Origin: Desulfobacula sp.
GTDB lineage: Bacteria > Desulfobacterota > Desulfobacteria > Desulfobacterales > Desulfobacteraceae
DNA length: 64,000 nucleotides
Assembly (NCBI GenBank): GCA_023701135.1
Contig: JAMPXP010000008.1
Coordinates: forward strand, 1 to 64,000
Reading direction: 5' to 3'
How positions within the stretch are numbered: the first letter of the stretch is position 1; the number at the start of each line of letters is the position of its first letter. The notes beneath the pieces were generated by a model, which made no database searches, was not told where the DNA came from, and was given only the letters and a program-made list of their open reading frames with translations. This document shows, in pieces, positions 27,652 to 38,196 of the stretch. The translations under genes were made by a program, and so were the position numbers.

Positions 27652-28779
27652 TTATGACAGGGTCTTGCTGAACTTTACCCAGGCGATGCTGATAAAAGCC
27701 ACGGCCAGCGTGGCCTGGGCCGCCACGGCAGGCCAGAGAACCGCCATACCCACATCCTTCATGACAATGCCGCGCAGGATCTCCAGATACCAGCGCATGG
27801 GGTTGAGCCAGGTGGCGTACTGGACAATTTCCGGCATGTTTTTGATGGGAAACATGAACCCGGACAACATGACGCAGGGCATGAGGAACAAAAAACTGGT
27901 CAGCATGGCCTGCTGCTGCGTGGAGGCGCTGGCGCTGATGATGAGGGCGACGCCCATGTTTCCGAAGAGATACAGGCCGGACAAGAGATAAAATAAAAAG
28001 ATATTTCCCTTGACCACGATGTCGAACATGAAAAACGCCACAATGAGCATGAGGGTCATGGAGATATATCCGGTGATCATATAGGGAATGGTTTTCCCCA
28101 GGATGAATTCGATTTTCCGGATGGGGGTGACCATGACCTGTTCAATGGTGCCGATCTCTTTTTCTTTGACAATGGCGATACTGGTCAGAATCAGGCTGAA
28201 AATAAAGAGCATGACGGCAATGAGGGAGGGCACAAAATAAAACCGGCTTTCCTGGTTTTCATTGAAAAAAGCACGTTCCACGGTTTCCACCGGTGGTTTC
28301 ATGGCGGACATGCCGCTTTGCTGAATCCGGTTCATGAGTTTCCGGTTGGAATAGTCCTGGACGATGCGGCCGGCATAGCCCTGGGCAATGGCCGTGGAAT
28401 TGCTGTCCGTACCATCTGTGAGGACTTGCACCGAAGCCGTGGAACCCCCTTTCAGATCGCTTTCAAACCCGGCGGGAATATGGATGACGGCCCTGACTTC
28501 GGCCCGGTCCAGGAGGCCTTTGATGTCTGCCTGGGATGGGACAATGGTTATGATTTCAAAATAGCCCCCGCCTGTAAAATCGTCAATGAGTTCCCTGGAA
28601 GACGGGGTTTTGTCCATGTCCAGGACTCCTGTCCGGATATTCATGACATCGGTGGTGAGGGCAAAGGACATAATAACGAGCTGGATCACGGGCATTCCGA
28701 AAATGACGGCCCGCATTCTTTTGTCCCTCAGCATCTGTAGGAATTCTTTGATGAGCATCTGCCGGATTCGTTGGATCAT
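27652..28779 (-). CDS. ybhR: ABC-2 type transporter permease (YbhR-like)
   Basis: N-terminal RQMLIKEFLQMLRDKRMRAVIFGMPVIQLVI, large periplasmic region, C-terminal TM cluster; position in a ybhGFSR-like operon. Confidence 0.82.
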   Translation of the reverse strand: MIQRIRQMLIKEFLQMLRDKRMRAVIFGMPVIQLVIMSFALTTDVMNIRTGVLDMDKTPSSRELIDDFTGGGYFEIITIVPSQADIKGLLDRAEVRAVIHIPAGFESDLKGGSTASVQVLTDGTDSNSTAIAQGYAGRIVQDYSNRKLMNRIQQSGMSAMKPPVETVERAFFNENQESRFYFVPSLIAVMLFIFSLILTSIAIVKEKEIGTIEQVMVTPIRKIEFILGKTIPYMITGYISMTLMLIVAFFMFDIVVKGNIFLFYLLSGLYLFGNMGVALIISASASTQQQAMLTSFLFLMPCVMLSGFMFPIKNMPEIVQYATWLNPMRWYLEILRGIVMKDVGMAVLWPAVAAQATLAVAFISIAWVKFSKTLS

Positions 28780-28781
28780 GG

Positions 28782-29915
28782 TTATTCCAGTTTGAATTTT
28801 AATTTTTTATTGGCAATGAGGATCATGATCCCGGCATAAAGGGTCAGGAGCAGGGCATCCACAAAGAGGATTTCAAGCCCGATGCCTTTCATATAGATGC
28901 CCCTCAGGATGGCGATGAAATACCGGGCCGGCACAATATAGGTGATGATCTGGATGGGCAGGGGCATGTTTTCAATGGCAAAGACAAAGCCGCTCAGGAT
29001 CAGGGTGGGCAGATAGCCGGACACAATGGCGATCTGGTTGGCCAGGACCTGGGATTTTAACACAATGCTCAGGGTCATGCCCCAGAAAAGGGCGCCGCTC
29101 AAAAAAATGGCGGCCATGGCAAACAAAAGGCCTGCATTTCCCACGATGGGCACACGAAACAGCCATTTGCCCAGGGTGACGGCAATGGCCACATCGGTCA
29201 TGCCGATGAGAAAATAGGGGATGACCTTGCCGAAGACAAGTTCAGGTCCTTTCAGCGGGGTGCTGATCAACTGCTCCATGGTGCCGGTTTCCCATTCCCG
29301 GGCAACGGTGACGCTGGTCAGCATGGCGGCGATGACCACCATGACAATGGCGATGATGCCCGGGATGATGACATTCTGGCTTCTTAAATCCGGGTTGTAC
29401 CAGGACCGGGACACCATTTCCACGGGCTGGGCCATGGGGTCTTTGCCCAGGGCCTGCATGCGTTGGACCGTCACCTGGGAAGAATAGATCATGCCGATGG
29501 TGGAGGCATAGCCCATGGCCAGGCGGGAGGTATTGGCATCGCTGCCGTCGGCCAGGATCTGGATCCGGGTGCTTTTACCGGCGGCAATTTTGTCTGCAAA
29601 GTCCGAAGGCACCACCAGGGCGATCATGGCGGTCCCCCGGTCCAGGGCCAGTTGCAGCTCCGGGTAGGTATCCGGATACCCCACCATGGAAAAATAGGGG
29701 GACCCTGCGAAAAGTTCTATCAATTCCCGGCTTCTGGCGGTCCTGGACTGGTCCAGGACCACGGTGGGCACCTTTCTTAAATCCAGGGTCAGGGCATAGC
29801 CAAAGAGCATGATGAGGATGACGGGGATGGCAAGGGAAAGATAAAGGCTGCGCCAGTCCCGGAGCACATGGAGGAATTCTTTTTTCACAATGGCCAGAAG
29901 GCGCTGAAATCTCAT
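28782..29915 (-). CDS. ybhS: ABC-2 type transporter permease (YbhS-like)
   Basis: KKEFLHVLRDWRSLYLSLAIPVILIMLFGYALTLDL; EWETGTMEQLISTPLKGPELVFGKVIPYF. Confidence 0.84.
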   Translation of the reverse strand: MRFQRLLAIVKKEFLHVLRDWRSLYLSLAIPVILIMLFGYALTLDLRKVPTVVLDQSRTARSRELIELFAGSPYFSMVGYPDTYPELQLALDRGTAMIALVVPSDFADKIAAGKSTRIQILADGSDANTSRLAMGYASTIGMIYSSQVTVQRMQALGKDPMAQPVEMVSRSWYNPDLRSQNVIIPGIIAIVMVVIAAMLTSVTVAREWETGTMEQLISTPLKGPELVFGKVIPYFLIGMTDVAIAVTLGKWLFRVPIVGNAGLLFAMAAIFLSGALFWGMTLSIVLKSQVLANQIAIVSGYLPTLILSGFVFAIENMPLPIQIITYIVPARYFIAILRGIYMKGIGLEILFVDALLLTLYAGIMILIANKKLKFKLE

Positions 29916-31927
29916 CCCATATCCTTTCCATTGAACTCGGCATTGTTTTGATCATCCTGCTCGATGAGGGAGATAAACACATCTTCCATGCCGGGCAGGA
30001 TTTTTTCAACGGTATAGCCTGCCAAGCCCATATCTTTGAATTTCTGCCGGATGGTTCGTTCAGCAGCCCCTGCATCAAAGGTGACCACGTGGAGCCCGGC
30101 TCCGAAAAGAGATACATCCCGTATTCCCGGCAGGCCCCTGAGTTCCTGGGAAATGGTCTGGGGCCGGTCGCACCGGATGTCCAGGATATCCTCCTGCATA
30201 TGCCGGGTTTTCAATTCCATGGGGGTTCCCATGGCAATCATCCGGCCTTTATAGATCAGGGCGATGCGGTCGCAGTATTCGGCCTCTTCCATATAATGGG
30301 TGGTCACAAATACGGTGATGCCCCGGTCGGCCATGCCGTAGATCATATCCCAGAACCGGCGGCGGCTTAAGGGGTCCACCCCGCTGGTGGGCTCGTCCAG
30401 GAAAATGATGGGCGGTTCATGAAGGATGGCGCAGGCAAGGGCCAGACGCTGCTTCCATCCCGTGCTGAGTATCCGGGTCAAAGATTTTCCATGGTCCAGA
30501 AGTCCTGCCGTTTCCATGGCCCAGGCCTTTCTTTTTTTCATGGCCGGGCCTTTTAATCCGTAGATGCCGCCGTAGAACTGAATGTTTTCCTCAACGGTGA
30601 GATCCTCATACAGGGAAAATTTCTGGCTCATATACCCGATATGCTGTTTGATCTGTTCAGGCCCGGTAAAAATATCAAAGCCCGCCACCCGTCCTTTGCC
30701 GGAACTGGGGGTCAAAAGCCCGCAGAGCATGCGGATGGTCGTGCTTTTTCCGGCGCCGTTGGGCCCCAGGAATCCGAAGATTTCGCCCTGCGGCACCTCA
30801 AAGCTCAGTTTGTTGACCGCTATAAAGTTGCCAAAGACTCGGGAGATATTTTCCACGCTGACGGCCGGTTCCGGTGTTTCAGATCCGGACAGGGCCTTAT
30901 CCCCGGCCAGGATGCCCTTGGAATCCCCGGAAGAATCGGCCACGGGGTCCGGCTGCGGTTCTTTTCCCATCATGCTGATAATGACATCTTCCAGACCGGG
31001 CTGGGCCTCCCGGATTTCCTTGACCTGGAAACCGGTGTTTCGGATCAGGTCAAGGGCCATGGCCCTTGTTTTTTCAACCTTCTCGCAGACAATGTGCACG
31101 GTATCTCCGAATACATTGACCTCGGCGCCGGTCATCCCCTGTTGGAGCAGCCGGTTGATTTTTCTGGCATCGGGGCTCTGCAGGGTCAGGACCTTTTTTT
31201 GCATCCATTGCCGGATCTCATGGGGAGTGCCGATGGCCATGAGTTTTCCCTTGTCCAGAAGCCCGATGCGGTCACAACGTTCCGCCTCGTCCAGATAGGC
31301 CGTGGTCACCAGGATGGACACGCCTTCCCGGACAATTTTATAGAGAATCCGCCAGAAATCCCGCCGGCTCACCGGGTCCACCCCATTGGTGGGTTCGTCC
31401 AGAAGTAGGACGGCCGGGGTATGGACCAGGGCGCAGATGAGCTGGAGTTTCTGCTTCATGCCGCCGGACAGGTCCCCGGCCTTCCGCTTTTTGAACGGCG
31501 CCATGTGGCTGAATCCGTATAGTTCGGCGAATCGCTCTTCCCGGCCTTTGCGCGGCACCCCGTAAAGGTCGGCATAAAAGGAAACATTTTCAGCCACGGT
31601 CAGATCCGGGTAAAGGCCGAATCGCTGGCTCATATAGGCCATATGGTCCTTGGCCGCGGAAGTTGCGGTCCGGGTATCAAAGCCGGCAATGGCGGCCCTG
31701 CCTTCGCTGGGGTCCATGATCCCGGTCAGCATGCGCAGGGTCGTGGTTTTCCCGGCCCCGTCGGGTCCGACAATACCGAAGATTTCCCCCTTGGCCACCT
31801 CAAACCCGATATGGTCCACAGCCGTGAGATCCCCGAATTGTTTGGTCAGGCCCTGGGCCTCAATGGCAGGCCCGTCATTTTTCTCCAGGGGCGTCATCTT
31901 ATTTCCCAGGGATCGAAATGACCGCAT
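29912..31927 (-). CDS. ybhF: ABC transporter with two fused ATPase domains (YbhF-like)
   Basis: Two Walker A motifs (GPDGAGKTT, GPNGAGKST), two Walker B (LLLDEPTNGVDP, IFLDEPTSGVDP), and one LSGGMKQK signature (the second is degenerate, LSTGWKQR). Confidence 0.9.
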   Translation of the reverse strand: MRSFRSLGNKMTPLEKNDGPAIEAQGLTKQFGDLTAVDHIGFEVAKGEIFGIVGPDGAGKTTTLRMLTGIMDPSEGRAAIAGFDTRTATSAAKDHMAYMSQRFGLYPDLTVAENVSFYADLYGVPRKGREERFAELYGFSHMAPFKKRKAGDLSGGMKQKLQLICALVHTPAVLLLDEPTNGVDPVSRRDFWRILYKIVREGVSILVTTAYLDEAERCDRIGLLDKGKLMAIGTPHEIRQWMQKKVLTLQSPDARKINRLLQQGMTGAEVNVFGDTVHIVCEKVEKTRAMALDLIRNTGFQVKEIREAQPGLEDVIISMMGKEPQPDPVADSSGDSKGILAGDKALSGSETPEPAVSVENISRVFGNFIAVNKLSFEVPQGEIFGFLGPNGAGKSTTIRMLCGLLTPSSGKGRVAGFDIFTGPEQIKQHIGYMSQKFSLYEDLTVEENIQFYGGIYGLKGPAMKKRKAWAMETAGLLDHGKSLTRILSTGWKQRLALACAILHEPPIIFLDEPTSGVDPLSRRRFWDMIYGMADRGITVFVTTHYMEEAEYCDRIALIYKGRMIAMGTPMELKTRHMQEDILDIRCDRPQTISQELRGLPGIRDVSLFGAGLHVVTFDAGAAERTIRQKFKDMGLAGYTVEKILPGMEDVFISLIEQDDQNNAEFNGKDMG

Positions 31928-33089
31928 CCGCAGGCATACCGGGTTTCAGTTCATGGTCCGGGTTGGCCAGCTCGATCTTGATTCTGAACATGAGTTTGAC
32001 CCGTTCTTCAAAGGTCTGGACGGATTTGGGCGTGAATTCGGCCTGGCTGCTGATAAAGGAAAGGGTGCCCTCATAGGGCTTGCCTGGAAAGGAATCGGTG
32101 AAGACCTTGACCTTGTCCTTTAATTTGATCCTGCCCAGATCGGTTTCATTGACATAGGCCCGGAGCCAGGGATGGGCCAGGTCTCCCAGGATGAGCACCG
32201 GGGTGGATGGGTTTAAGAACTCTCCCGGTTCGGCGGAGCGGCTCAGGATCACCCCGTCCATGGGGGCGAAGAGCTCGGCATAGGAAAGCTGCTGCTTTGC
32301 CTGGTTCAGTTTTTCCTCGGCTTCATCCACCATGGCTTTGGCCTGGTCGATTTTTTCCTGCCGGGGGCCTGCTTTGGTCAGGGCATATTCCGCCTCGGCC
32401 TGGGCAAGGGCGGCCTTAGCCTTTTCGATCTGCTCGATTCTGGGGCCTTCTTTTCTCAGGGACAGGGCCTGGCGGGCGGCATTAACCCTAGCCCCGGCTT
32501 CTTCAGCCTTGTTTTGGGCCACCTCGTATTGGGTCCGGTAAAGGTCAAAATCCCTCTGGCTCACGGTCTGTTGTTTCAGAAGGCTGCTGAACCGGTCAAC
32601 ATCCTCTTTGGCCTGGGTCAATTGGGCCATGGCGGATTTTTCAGATGCCAGGGCTGTGTTCAGATCCGACACGGCAGTTTCAATCTCCTGGGCCCGGCTC
32701 CCCCGGGTCAGTTCCAGGAGGGCCTGGCGGGCCTGGAGGACCCTGGCCGCTGAAAGGTCAATCTCCTGGGGGCGGCTTCCGGCCATAAGTTCCGCCAGTA
32801 CAGAGGCTGCCCGGTCCAGGTTGGATTCTGCCAGGGCCATGGCGATTTTCTGGTCCCGGTTTTCCAGGCGGGCCAGGACTGTCCCTTTGGATACGGTATC
32901 CCCCTCATCCACCAGGCATTCTTCCAGCCGCCCGGCAATCTTGAATCCCAGTTCCGCATCAGTGGCCTCAATATTTCCAGAAACCCGGAGGGTTCCCGGG
33001 TCTGTTTTCCCCTTGAAGGCAATAAAAAAGGTGAGGGTTCCTGCAAGGATCAACAGGAGCAGGATGATAAGAATTTGCTTTTTTTTCAT
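31899..33089 (-). CDS. ybhG: HlyD-family periplasmic adaptor (YbhG-like)
   Basis: Single N-terminal TM, long coiled-coil region, AELFAPMDGVILSRSAEPGEFLNPSTPVLIL. Confidence 0.88.
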   Translation of the reverse strand: MKKKQILIILLLLILAGTLTFFIAFKGKTDPGTLRVSGNIEATDAELGFKIAGRLEECLVDEGDTVSKGTVLARLENRDQKIAMALAESNLDRAASVLAELMAGSRPQEIDLSAARVLQARQALLELTRGSRAQEIETAVSDLNTALASEKSAMAQLTQAKEDVDRFSSLLKQQTVSQRDFDLYRTQYEVAQNKAEEAGARVNAARQALSLRKEGPRIEQIEKAKAALAQAEAEYALTKAGPRQEKIDQAKAMVDEAEEKLNQAKQQLSYAELFAPMDGVILSRSAEPGEFLNPSTPVLILGDLAHPWLRAYVNETDLGRIKLKDKVKVFTDSFPGKPYEGTLSFISSQAEFTPKSVQTFEERVKLMFRIKIELANPDHELKPGMPADAVISIPGK

Positions 33090-33763
33090 GGCTGAGCCTC
33101 CTGACGGGCAAATCCGTTGTTCTCATGAAGGGTGTTGACAATGCGTTGAATACCGCCCAGGGAGAACCGAAAAACATGGTCCGAAAGAAAATCAAGATTT
33201 TCCTCAACGGGGGCCAGGTTTTCCGCAATTTTTTCGATGATGGGGGCGGCAAAGGTGTAATAGATACACTGGCCGATGATGCTGACGGCGCAGGAAATGA
33301 TCCGGTCCGGGTCCAGTTTTCCGCCGGACACGTCCGAGACAATGGCGCTCAGAATATTTTTCTGGGGTCGGATATAGGTTTCCACAATGTTGTCAAAGGC
33401 CGGGGTGGGGTTGAGAAATTCCCTGGCAATGAGCTTTCCCTGGCCCGACAGGCCTCCCCATCCCTCCCGGCTTAAAAACCGGTAAAACATGGCCCGGATG
33501 AAGAAATGAAGTCTTTTTTCCGGATCAGCCGCCGCTTCCGGAGGGGGAACCGAGGGAAATCTTTGGAAGGCTTTGGAAAAAATGTCTTCCAGTACGGCCC
33601 GGTAAAGGCCTTCCTTGTCCCGGAAATGGTAGTTAACGGCGGCAATATTGGCGTTGGCCTCTTCTGCGATCTTCCGGACGGTGGCGGCCTTGAACCCTTC
33701 CCTGCCGAAGATGTCCCCGGCAATATCAATGAGTCTTTCCCGTGTGGGCAATGGTTTTATCAT
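33086..33763 (-). CDS. cecR: TetR-family regulator (CecR-like)
   Basis: HTH RERLIDIAGDIFGREGFKAATVRKIAEEANANIAAVNYHFRDKEGLYRAVLEDIF; first gene of a ybhGFSR-like operon. Confidence 0.82.
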   Translation of the reverse strand: MIKPLPTRERLIDIAGDIFGREGFKAATVRKIAEEANANIAAVNYHFRDKEGLYRAVLEDIFSKAFQRFPSVPPPEAAADPEKRLHFFIRAMFYRFLSREGWGGLSGQGKLIAREFLNPTPAFDNIVETYIRPQKNILSAIVSDVSGGKLDPDRIISCAVSIIGQCIYYTFAAPIIEKIAENLAPVEENLDFLSDHVFRFSLGGIQRIVNTLHENNGFARQEAQP

Positions 33764-33784
33764 AGATTCCCGTTTGCAATGTTA

Positions 33785-33819
33785 GTTTCAAACATATGAA
33801 TAAAACATTTGTTTGAAAC
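33785..33819. promoter_or_regulatory. Predicted TetR-family operator (perfect 10-bp inverted repeat)
   Basis: GTTTCAAACA (33785-33794) - 15 bp - TGTTTGAAAC (33810-33819), overlapping the predicted promoter. Confidence 0.6.
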
Positions 33820-33825
33820 AGTCAA
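33797..33825 (-). promoter_or_regulatory. Predicted sigma-70-type promoter of the cecR-ybhGFSR-like operon
   Basis: Minus strand: TTGACT - 17 bp - TATTCA. Confidence 0.55.
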
Positions 33826-35043
33826 TTAAATTTTTACGGGTTTGACGGGTTTTAACAAAAACAGGAGCAGAAGTCCCAAAGCGCTGACACTCAGGATCAG
33901 CCGGAAGGGCAGGGTATAACTTCCGCTGATGTCAAAGAGATGACCGGTCAGGATGGGTCCCAGGGCGCCGCCGGCCGTGCCGAAAAAGACCACCAGGCCG
34001 AAAAGGGCGCCATGGGAGGCGGTTCCGAACAGCTCGGCCACGATGGGGGAGATCACGGTGAAAAACCCGCCGTGGGCCAGCCCGTAAATACAGGCAAAGA
34101 CATAGAGCTTCCAGAGACTGTCTGCGGTTTGAAGCCAGAACAGTCCCGTCAAAAGGAGTAAAAGAGAGAGGATCATGGAGCGCTTGCCCCCGATGCGGTC
34201 AATGACCATGCCGGTGATGAAGCGGCCGGCCATGCTGACCCCGCCGATGGCGGACAGAACGCCCGCAGCCTTATGGGGAGAAATGCCGATGTCCCGGCCA
34301 TGGGGAACGATATGCACCAGGATGCTCATGAGGCAGGAGACGATGGTCAGGTTAATGATACAGAGCAGCCATAGGGGAAAGGTCCGGCGAGCCTCGGAAA
34401 AGGAAAGGTTTCCGTCGGGCCGGAGGGCCGCCCTGCCGGCAGGATTCTGAAATCCGGGTTTGTCCGGTTCCTTTTTCAGGAACTGCGCAATGACCAAAAG
34501 GGAGAGAAGGGCCAGGATGCCGAGGCCGGCGCCTGCATTGCGCCATCCGAAACCGGATATCAAAAAACTGGCCAGGAGGGGAAAAATCAATTGCCCGGCG
34601 CCGGTACCCACTTTGGTGATGCCGGTCATGAACCCCCTTTTTTCCGGGAACCACCGGGCAATGGTGGTTAGGGCAATGACATCAATGGAGCTGAGGCCGA
34701 TGCCGAATATCAGGCCGAAATACAGGTAGAGTTCCCAGATGGTGTCCATTCCCGACATCAGCATGCACCCGATTCCCAGGAAAAGGGCCGACACCGACAT
34801 GATGATCCTGGGTCCGATCCTGTCGTTCAGGCGGCCGATATAAACGGCAACCAGCCCGGAAACGAAAAAGGCCACGGCGGATGATCCGGAGATGGCGGCT
34901 CTGGGCCATCCGAATTCGGCCATGAGGGGATTGAAAAAGACGCCGTAGGAAATATATACCCCGACTCCGATGGCCTGGACGCTGAAACAGGCGGCGACGA
35001 TGACGCTTGAAATGCTGAGAGCCTTATTTCTAAGTGGATTCAT
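33826..35043 (-). CDS. MFS transporter (oxalate/formate antiporter-like)
   Basis: MNPLRNKALSISSVIVAACFSVQAIGVGVYISYGVFFNPLMAEFGWPRAAISGS; about 12 TM. The ORF track extends to 35664 but the N-terminal extension is not MFS-like. Confidence 0.86.
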   Translation of the reverse strand: MNPLRNKALSISSVIVAACFSVQAIGVGVYISYGVFFNPLMAEFGWPRAAISGSSAVAFFVSGLVAVYIGRLNDRIGPRIIMSVSALFLGIGCMLMSGMDTIWELYLYFGLIFGIGLSSIDVIALTTIARWFPEKRGFMTGITKVGTGAGQLIFPLLASFLISGFGWRNAGAGLGILALLSLLVIAQFLKKEPDKPGFQNPAGRAALRPDGNLSFSEARRTFPLWLLCIINLTIVSCLMSILVHIVPHGRDIGISPHKAAGVLSAIGGVSMAGRFITGMVIDRIGGKRSMILSLLLLLTGLFWLQTADSLWKLYVFACIYGLAHGGFFTVISPIVAELFGTASHGALFGLVVFFGTAGGALGPILTGHLFDISGSYTLPFRLILSVSALGLLLLFLLKPVKPVKI

Positions 35044-35200
35044 GGTGTATGCCTTTTTCCGGTAATCGCCTGATCTCCCAAAAACAATGGGTGATGGTAT
35101 CCTAGGCCGGACCGGTTCGTCAACGGGTAGATTTTTTTTAAAATTATGATTATAGTCTTCCATGAAGAAATGACGGATATGAAGAAAAACAGGAGTCCAT

Positions 35201-36001
35201 ATGACCGAATTTGCCAATGCCATGGAAGTGTTCAAGCTGCTCGATAAATCCAATTGCAGAAAATGTAATGAACAGACCTGTCTTGCCTTTGCATCCCGGG
35301 TATTTCTGGGGGAAAGATCCCTGAACGAATGCCCGGCCCTATCCCTGGAGATCCTGGAACAATACCGGGGCAGGCAAAAGAAAAAACAAAGCAGCCAGGA
35401 ATACCGGGAAAGCTTTCTGGCTGAAGAAAAGGAAAAGATAAAGGCCATTGACCTGGAAGAGGCTGCAAAACGATCCGGCGGCGTTTTTTCCGGCGGCCGC
35501 CTGACCTTGAGGATTTTCGGCAAACCCTTTTCCCTTGACCGGAATGGGGATATGTATGCCGATATCCATATCAACCCATGGATCGCTGCCCCGGTCCTGG
35601 GATATGTGCTGCGCTGCCAGGGCGTGCCCCTGACGGGCCAATGGGTCCCCATGCGGGAACTCAAGGGCGGCCGGGAGAAAAACGCCCTGTTTGTCCAGCG
35701 TTCGGAAAAATCCCTGAAAAAAATAGCCGATACCTATACCGGCCTGTTTGAAGATCTCATTGTCCTGTTTAACGGGAAGGAAGTGGAAAACCACTATGAA
35801 TCCGATATTTCCCTGGTGCTGTATCCCCTGCCCAGGCTGCCCTTGCTGATCTGCTACTGGAAGGCCGACGAAGCCATGGAATCGGACCTGCATTTGTTTT
35901 TCGATTCATCGGCGGATCTGAATGCGGATATTGATATTGTTTACGGAATAGCCGCGGGCATCATCGTCATGTTTGAAAAAATAGCCTTGAAGCACGGCTG
36001 A
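35201..36001 (+). CDS. Fe-S (PF04060-like) domain fused to DUF3786
   Basis: N-terminal [27 protein letters not shown] (CX2CX4CX16C); C-terminal [45 protein letters not shown]. Confidence 0.78.
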   Translation: MTEFANAMEVFKLLDKSNCRKCNEQTCLAFASRVFLGERSLNECPALSLEILEQYRGRQKKKQSSQEYRESFLAEEKEKIKAIDLEEAAKRSGGVFSGGRLTLRIFGKPFSLDRNGDMYADIHINPWIAAPVLGYVLRCQGVPLTGQWVPMRELKGGREKNALFVQRSEKSLKKIADTYTGLFEDLIVLFNGKEVENHYESDISLVLYPLPRLPLLICYWKADEAMESDLHLFFDSSADLNADIDIVYGIAAGIIVMFEKIALKHG

Positions 36002-36003
36002 GA

Positions 36004-38196
36004 TCAGGGCTTTTCCAATTCGGCTTTGACGGCCAGTCCTATTTTTTCAATGGTATAGGGTTTTTTAAGATATTGGCCGGCCCCCAGTTCCAGGGTCTGT
36101 TTGACCTGGAGGGTTCTGGAAAACCCGCTGGCAATGACGGCTTTCTGGCCGGGCCGGAAGGACAGGATCTGTTTATAGGTTTCATAGCCGTCCATGCCCG
36201 GTTCCATGATCATATCCAGAAGCAGGAGATCTGCCTTGTGTTCCTTAAGCCATGCCACAGCTTCTTCACCGCTTGCCGCGCAGGCGGTCTCATAACCGAG
36301 CCTCTGGAGCAGAATTTCTGCGATCTGCCGTTGCTCCCGGACATCATCAATAATGAGAATGGTTTGCCCTTTGCCCCGGATGCTCTCCAGGGAAAAGGCT
36401 TCCGGTTCAGGCAGGGGGAGGTCCCGGGTGGCGGGGAAATACAGGTCGAACCGGGTGCCTTTGCCCGGGGTGGAGTCAATATCGATATATCCCCCGTGGT
36501 CCTGGACCGTTCCCCAGACAACGGCCATGCCAAGGCCTGTGCCGCTTCTTCCCATGACCTTCTTGGTGAAAAAGGGCTCAAAGATCCGTTTCAGGTCTTC
36601 GGGTTCGATGCCGGAACCCTCGTCTTCCACGCTCAGAACCAGATAGTCTCCTTTTTCCACCTCGTCATAGCCTTTCAAGGAGCTGTCCAGGTGCTGGTTC
36701 GAGGTGGAGATCCGGATGGTCCCGCCTCCGAGCTGAGCCTCGGCGGCATTGGAAACGAGATTCATCACGGTTTTCTGGAGGTGAATAAAGGAGCCCTTGA
36801 CAAAGGGCACAGAAGCGTTGATATGGTTTTCAACCGTGACATTGGGATGAAAGGAAAGGATTTTGTGGTATTCCGGGCTCTGGAGAAAATTGGACACCAG
36901 CTCGTTGAAATCGATGATATCCTTGGTGATCACTCCTCTTCTGGAAAGGGTTAACAGATCCTGGACAATACCGGCAGCCTTGAGCCCTGAAGATTGGATG
37001 ATCTCCAGGGATTTTCTCAAGGGGTCGTCCGGGTCGAGATCCATGGCCAGAAGTTCCGGATAGGTGACGATCCCGGACAGGATATTGTTCAGGTCATGGG
37101 CCACCCCTCCGGCCAGTAGCCCAAGGGCTTCCATTTTTTGAGACCGGCCCAAGCGCTCTTCCAGTTCTTTTTTCTCTTTTTCCAGGGCCTTTTGTTCGGA
37201 AATATCCCTCAGGATGCCAACCACTCTTTCGGGTTCTCCCGTTTTGTTTCTGATGAGTTCGGCATTGATGGAACAGCAGGAAATCCTCCCGTCTTTGTCG
37301 ATAAAATGGATCTCATGATTTTTGACGGCTCTGTTTGCGATCAAAAGGGTAATGGCTTCTTCCCTTTGTTTTAAGTCTTTGTAAATTTTAAACAGGGATT
37401 TCCCTTTGATTTCGTCCCGGGTGTAGAGGGATATTTTTTCCAGGGAGGGGCTGACCTCCAGTACCTTGGCCTCCATATCGGTTTCAAAATAAACATCCGG
37501 GATATTCTCAAATATCCGGCGGTATTTGGTTTCAGATTCGGCAACGGCCTGAATGGATTTTTGAAGTCCGCTGAACAGGGTGGTCAGGGATAGAGTGGAC
37601 ACCACATTTAAGAGCATGAAATTCAGGCAGATGATCACCCATTTTTCAACCGGGTTTTCCAGGGCCAGGAACCAGGGTTTGAAATTAAGGGGCAAAAGAA
37701 AATCGGTCTGGCGGGAATGAATCAGGATGCCGATCCCGATGAGGGTTAAGAGGTTGAGGAAAATGGCCTGGAAGGCCTGCCTCTGACCCATGAGGACCCC
37801 GGTAATGATGGGGAAAAAAAAGAGCCAGACCGGTCCTGCGCCAAAAGGCCCCAGGGTGGTCAACAGAACCATGCCCAGGATATAACTGATCAGGGGAATC
37901 CCGACCGCCCTGAATTTAAAGGGAAGGTCCTTTCTGAAAAACAGGAAGAGGACAAATATATACATGAGGGTATCCACAACCGCGATGACCCAGAGCTTTT
38001 CTCTAAGGGAAAGAATGAAACTCGGGATATAGGTGAAAAACCCGAGGATGACGGTCACCAGAAGAAGGTTCAACAGGACCTTTTCCTGCCAGAAGGCGAG
38101 CCCGTCTTTCAGGGTGAGATGCAAAGGTATCGTCAGTTGTTTCAATACGTCGGATAATTTTTTCATGTCGTGCGCTGTGCCGGGTTGATGGAGCAA
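36004..38196 (-). CDS. Membrane hybrid sensor kinase (TM region-PAS-HisKA-HATPase-REC)
   Basis: N-terminal multi-TM segment, PAS, GGVAHDLNNILSGIV, GRSGTGLGMAVVWGTV, C-terminal REC ILIIDDVREQ/LLLLDMIMEPGMDG. Confidence 0.92.
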   Translation of the reverse strand: MLHQPGTAHDMKKLSDVLKQLTIPLHLTLKDGLAFWQEKVLLNLLLVTVILGFFTYIPSFILSLREKLWVIAVVDTLMYIFVLFLFFRKDLPFKFRAVGIPLISYILGMVLLTTLGPFGAGPVWLFFFPIITGVLMGQRQAFQAIFLNLLTLIGIGILIHSRQTDFLLPLNFKPWFLALENPVEKWVIICLNFMLLNVVSTLSLTTLFSGLQKSIQAVAESETKYRRIFENIPDVYFETDMEAKVLEVSPSLEKISLYTRDEIKGKSLFKIYKDLKQREEAITLLIANRAVKNHEIHFIDKDGRISCCSINAELIRNKTGEPERVVGILRDISEQKALEKEKKELEERLGRSQKMEALGLLAGGVAHDLNNILSGIVTYPELLAMDLDPDDPLRKSLEIIQSSGLKAAGIVQDLLTLSRRGVITKDIIDFNELVSNFLQSPEYHKILSFHPNVTVENHINASVPFVKGSFIHLQKTVMNLVSNAAEAQLGGGTIRISTSNQHLDSSLKGYDEVEKGDYLVLSVEDEGSGIEPEDLKRIFEPFFTKKVMGRSGTGLGMAVVWGTVQDHGGYIDIDSTPGKGTRFDLYFPATRDLPLPEPEAFSLESIRGKGQTILIIDDVREQRQIAEILLQRLGYETACAASGEEAVAWLKEHKADLLLLDMIMEPGMDGYETYKQILSFRPGQKAVIASGFSRTLQVKQTLELGAGQYLKKPYTIEKIGLAVKAELEKP

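Noticed and set aside
35044-35664. N-terminal extension of the 612-aa MFS ORF
   Set aside because: Runs antisense through the Fe-S/DUF3786 gene; MFS homology begins at MNPLRNKALS (35043).
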